Positions 62,771 through 64,000 of a DNA stretch of 64,000 nt are shown here, piece after piece; position 1 is the first letter of the stretch, and each line of letters begins with the position of its first letter. Origin of the DNA: Paraburkholderia aspalathi (GTDB lineage: Bacteria > Pseudomonadota > Gammaproteobacteria > Burkholderiales > Burkholderiaceae); NCBI RefSeq assembly GCF_900116445.1, contig NZ_FPBH01000007.1, positions 186,001-250,000 of the forward strand, in the 5' to 3' direction. Both the position numbers and the translations under genes were made by a program. The notes beneath the pieces are model-generated. The model did not search any database. It worked only from the letters and a program-made list of their open reading frames with translations, and was not told the origin of the DNA.

Positions 62771-62841
62771 TTATCGCTTATTGCTTACCGCTTACCGCTT
62801 TGCTATCGCCCAGTCATCGCCTCGTTATCGCCTCGTTATCG
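62771..62841. repeat. Short tandem repeats before the binding-protein gene
   Basis: Four seven-base units TTATCGC, TTATTGC, TTACCGC, TTACCGC run from 62771 to 62798, and an 11-base unit CTCGTTATCG(C/A) repeats twice near 62820-62841. They fill the gap between the dehydrogenase stop and the ribosome-binding site of the next gene. Confidence 0.7.
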
Positions 62842-62866
62842 ATTAATGAAACTCAGGAGCCCCTCA

Positions 62867-63913
62867 ATGAAACTGTTCAAGACGATCGCGGCGCTGGCCG
62901 CATTGTGCGCATTCGGTGCGGCCGCACCGGCATGGTCGGAGACCAAGACCATTTACATCGGCATGAACGGCGGTCCGATGGAAAAGGCCTATACGAGCCA
63001 GGTCCTGCCCGACTTCGAGAAAGCCAACAACGTCAAAGTGGTCGTGGTGCCCGGCACCTCGTCGGACATTCTCGCCAAGCTGCTCGCCAACAAGGCCAAT
63101 CCGCAAATCCACGTGGTGTTTCTCGACGACGGCGTGATGGCGCGCGCGGTCAGCATGGGCGTGTGCAAGAAGCTCGACGATTCGCCGGTGCTCAAGGAGC
63201 TCTACCCGTTCGCGCGCATGAAGGACGATATGGGTGCGGGCGTGCAACTCGGCATGACCGGCATTGCGTACAACAAGAAGCTGTTTGCTGAAAAAGGCTG
63301 GGCGCCGCCGACTTCGTGGATGGACTTTGCCGATCCGAAGTACAAAGGCAAGGTGGTGTTCCAGTCCGCTTCGAGCAGCACCTTCGGCCTGCACGGCTTT
63401 CTGGCGATCAATCGCTTGATGGGCGGCAGCGAGCAGAACGTCGAACCGGGCTTCACGAAATGGGCCACGACAGTTGGCCCGAACGTGGTGGAGTACGTGC
63501 CGAACTCAGCGAAGATTTCCGAAATGGTCCAGACGGGCGAAGCGGGCCTGTTCCCGTTGACGCCGACTGCCGTCAGCGATCTGCAGGACAAGGGCATTCC
63601 GGTTGGTTATGTGAGTCCGAAGGAAGGTCCGGTGTTGCTGCTCGTCGATCTGTGCGTGGTCAACAACAACCCGGACCCGCAATTGGCGCAGAAGCTCGCG
63701 CAGTTCCTGCTGTCCGCGCCGGCTCAGACCAAGGCCGCCGAGGCCGGCAAGCAGATTCCGACCAATCGTCTCGCGAAGATGACGCCGCCGATGCAGCAAA
63801 GCCTGGGTAACGTCGACGATATGGTGAAGAAGCTGACCGTGGTGGATTGGGACACGATCAATGCGCACCGCGCGCAGTGGGATACGCGCTGGAACAGGCA
63901 GATCGAGCGTTAA
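62867..63913 (+). CDS. Periplasmic binding protein of the ABC importer (PotD-like)
   Basis: 348 residues from ATG 62867 with CAGGAG upstream; an in-frame ATG at 62846 is less likely. Signal peptide MKLFKTIAALAALCAFGAAAPAWS. SBP family 1/8-like features: TIYIGMNGGPMEKAYTSQVLPDFEKAN, GMTGIAYNKKLFAEKGW, PTSWMDFADPKYKGKVVF. It likely supplies the ligand to the PotABC-like subunits six genes upstream. No Trp/Tyr/Glu ligand set was confirmed, so polyamine binding is not proven. Confidence 0.93.
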   Translation: MKLFKTIAALAALCAFGAAAPAWSETKTIYIGMNGGPMEKAYTSQVLPDFEKANNVKVVVVPGTSSDILAKLLANKANPQIHVVFLDDGVMARAVSMGVCKKLDDSPVLKELYPFARMKDDMGAGVQLGMTGIAYNKKLFAEKGWAPPTSWMDFADPKYKGKVVFQSASSSTFGLHGFLAINRLMGGSEQNVEPGFTKWATTVGPNVVEYVPNSAKISEMVQTGEAGLFPLTPTAVSDLQDKGIPVGYVSPKEGPVLLLVDLCVVNNNPDPQLAQKLAQFLLSAPAQTKAAEAGKQIPTNRLAKMTPPMQQSLGNVDDMVKKLTVVDWDTINAHRAQWDTRWNRQIER

Positions 63914-64000
63914 TCAGAAGATCACCGAAATCGCCACGCCCAGCCAGATTGACAGCACGCCGATAAGGAACATGTGCCGCGCAACCCGGATGCGGACGTC
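63914..64000 (-). CDS. Unknown membrane protein, 3' end only
   Basis: The last 28 codons of an opposing gene: reading the minus strand gives DVRIRVARHMFLIGVLSIW followed by LGVAISVIF and a TGA stop. The hydrophobic stretch looks like a final transmembrane helix. It is convergent with the binding-protein gene and directly adjacent to its stop. No family can be assigned from this fragment. Confidence 0.55.
   Translation of the reverse strand, partial: DVRIRVARHMFLIGVLSIWLGVAISVIF

Noticed and set aside
1..64000. CRISPR arrays, tRNA or rRNA genes, insertion sequences, prophage
   Set aside because: No regularly spaced repeats, cloverleaf-like sequence with CCA/TTC elements, transposase or integrase motifs were noticed in any part.

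Overview
The window looks like a chromosomal segment of a high-GC betaproteobacterium of the Burkholderia/Paraburkholderia type. The main clues are a complete rhamnolipid cluster in the order I know from the B. thailandensis/pseudomallei group, a Burkholderia-type trimeric porin, an H-NS-family protein of the type with lysine/alanine-rich tails, an FAD-sugar-dehydrogenase complex like that of B. cepacia, and uniform GC-rich coding. I saw no phage, insertion sequence, CRISPR array, rRNA or tRNA. The window is mostly accessory metabolism and envelope functions.

Layout. 1-4602 (+): sulfatase (5' end outside the window), its formylglycine-generating enzyme, an NLPA/MetQ-like binding protein and a YkgJ-type Cys-cluster protein, overlapping or nearly so. 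4599-12906 (-): rhamnolipid locus rhlA - ICMT-like methyltransferase - rhlB - MFS exporter - rhlC - NodT outer-membrane factor - EmrA adaptor, nearly all joined by ATGA overlaps. 13396-18906 (-): PLD/cardiolipin synthase, small unknowns, a two-DNA-binding-domain H-NS protein, a DUF6765-like protein and an FKBP. 19125-31771: singletons (NRAMP-like transporter, C-N hydrolase, Gly/His repeat protein, SDR, quinone oxidoreductase, FAD oxidase, YSC84 lipoprotein, chemoreceptor, YbaK, BrkB with a DUF883-like tail). 32211-33398: major porin.

33679-38180 (-) is a complete Anbu locus: circularly permuted ATP-grasp, alpha-E protein, transglutaminase-like peptidase and the proteasome-like Anbu peptidase. 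38580-42716 (-): HU-like protein with an H1-like tail, MocR regulator, POT peptide transporter. 43662-51703 (+): XRE-cupin regulator, oppABCDF and an OprD-type channel, plausibly a full outer-to-inner-membrane peptide uptake route. 51819-55457 (-): three-subunit FAD sugar/polyol dehydrogenase (Tat small subunit, GMC flavoprotein, triheme cytochrome c).

55810-63913: an IclR regulator divergent from a seven-gene operon with a polyamine-type ABC importer (ATPase, two permeases, binding protein) and a three-component HcnABC/LhpFEB-like flavo-iron-sulfur dehydrogenase. Putative operator palindromes lie between the two units. The last 87 bases hold the 3' end of an opposing membrane-protein gene.

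The strongest candidates for something new are the ICMT-like methyltransferase inside the rhamnolipid operon with a phased repeat array upstream, the Anbu locus (known but of unsolved function), the duplicated H-NS domain protein with an H1 tail, the BrkB-DUF883 fusion, and the ABC/HcnABC-like catabolic operon. All functions are inferred from reading the sequence; no database search was run.
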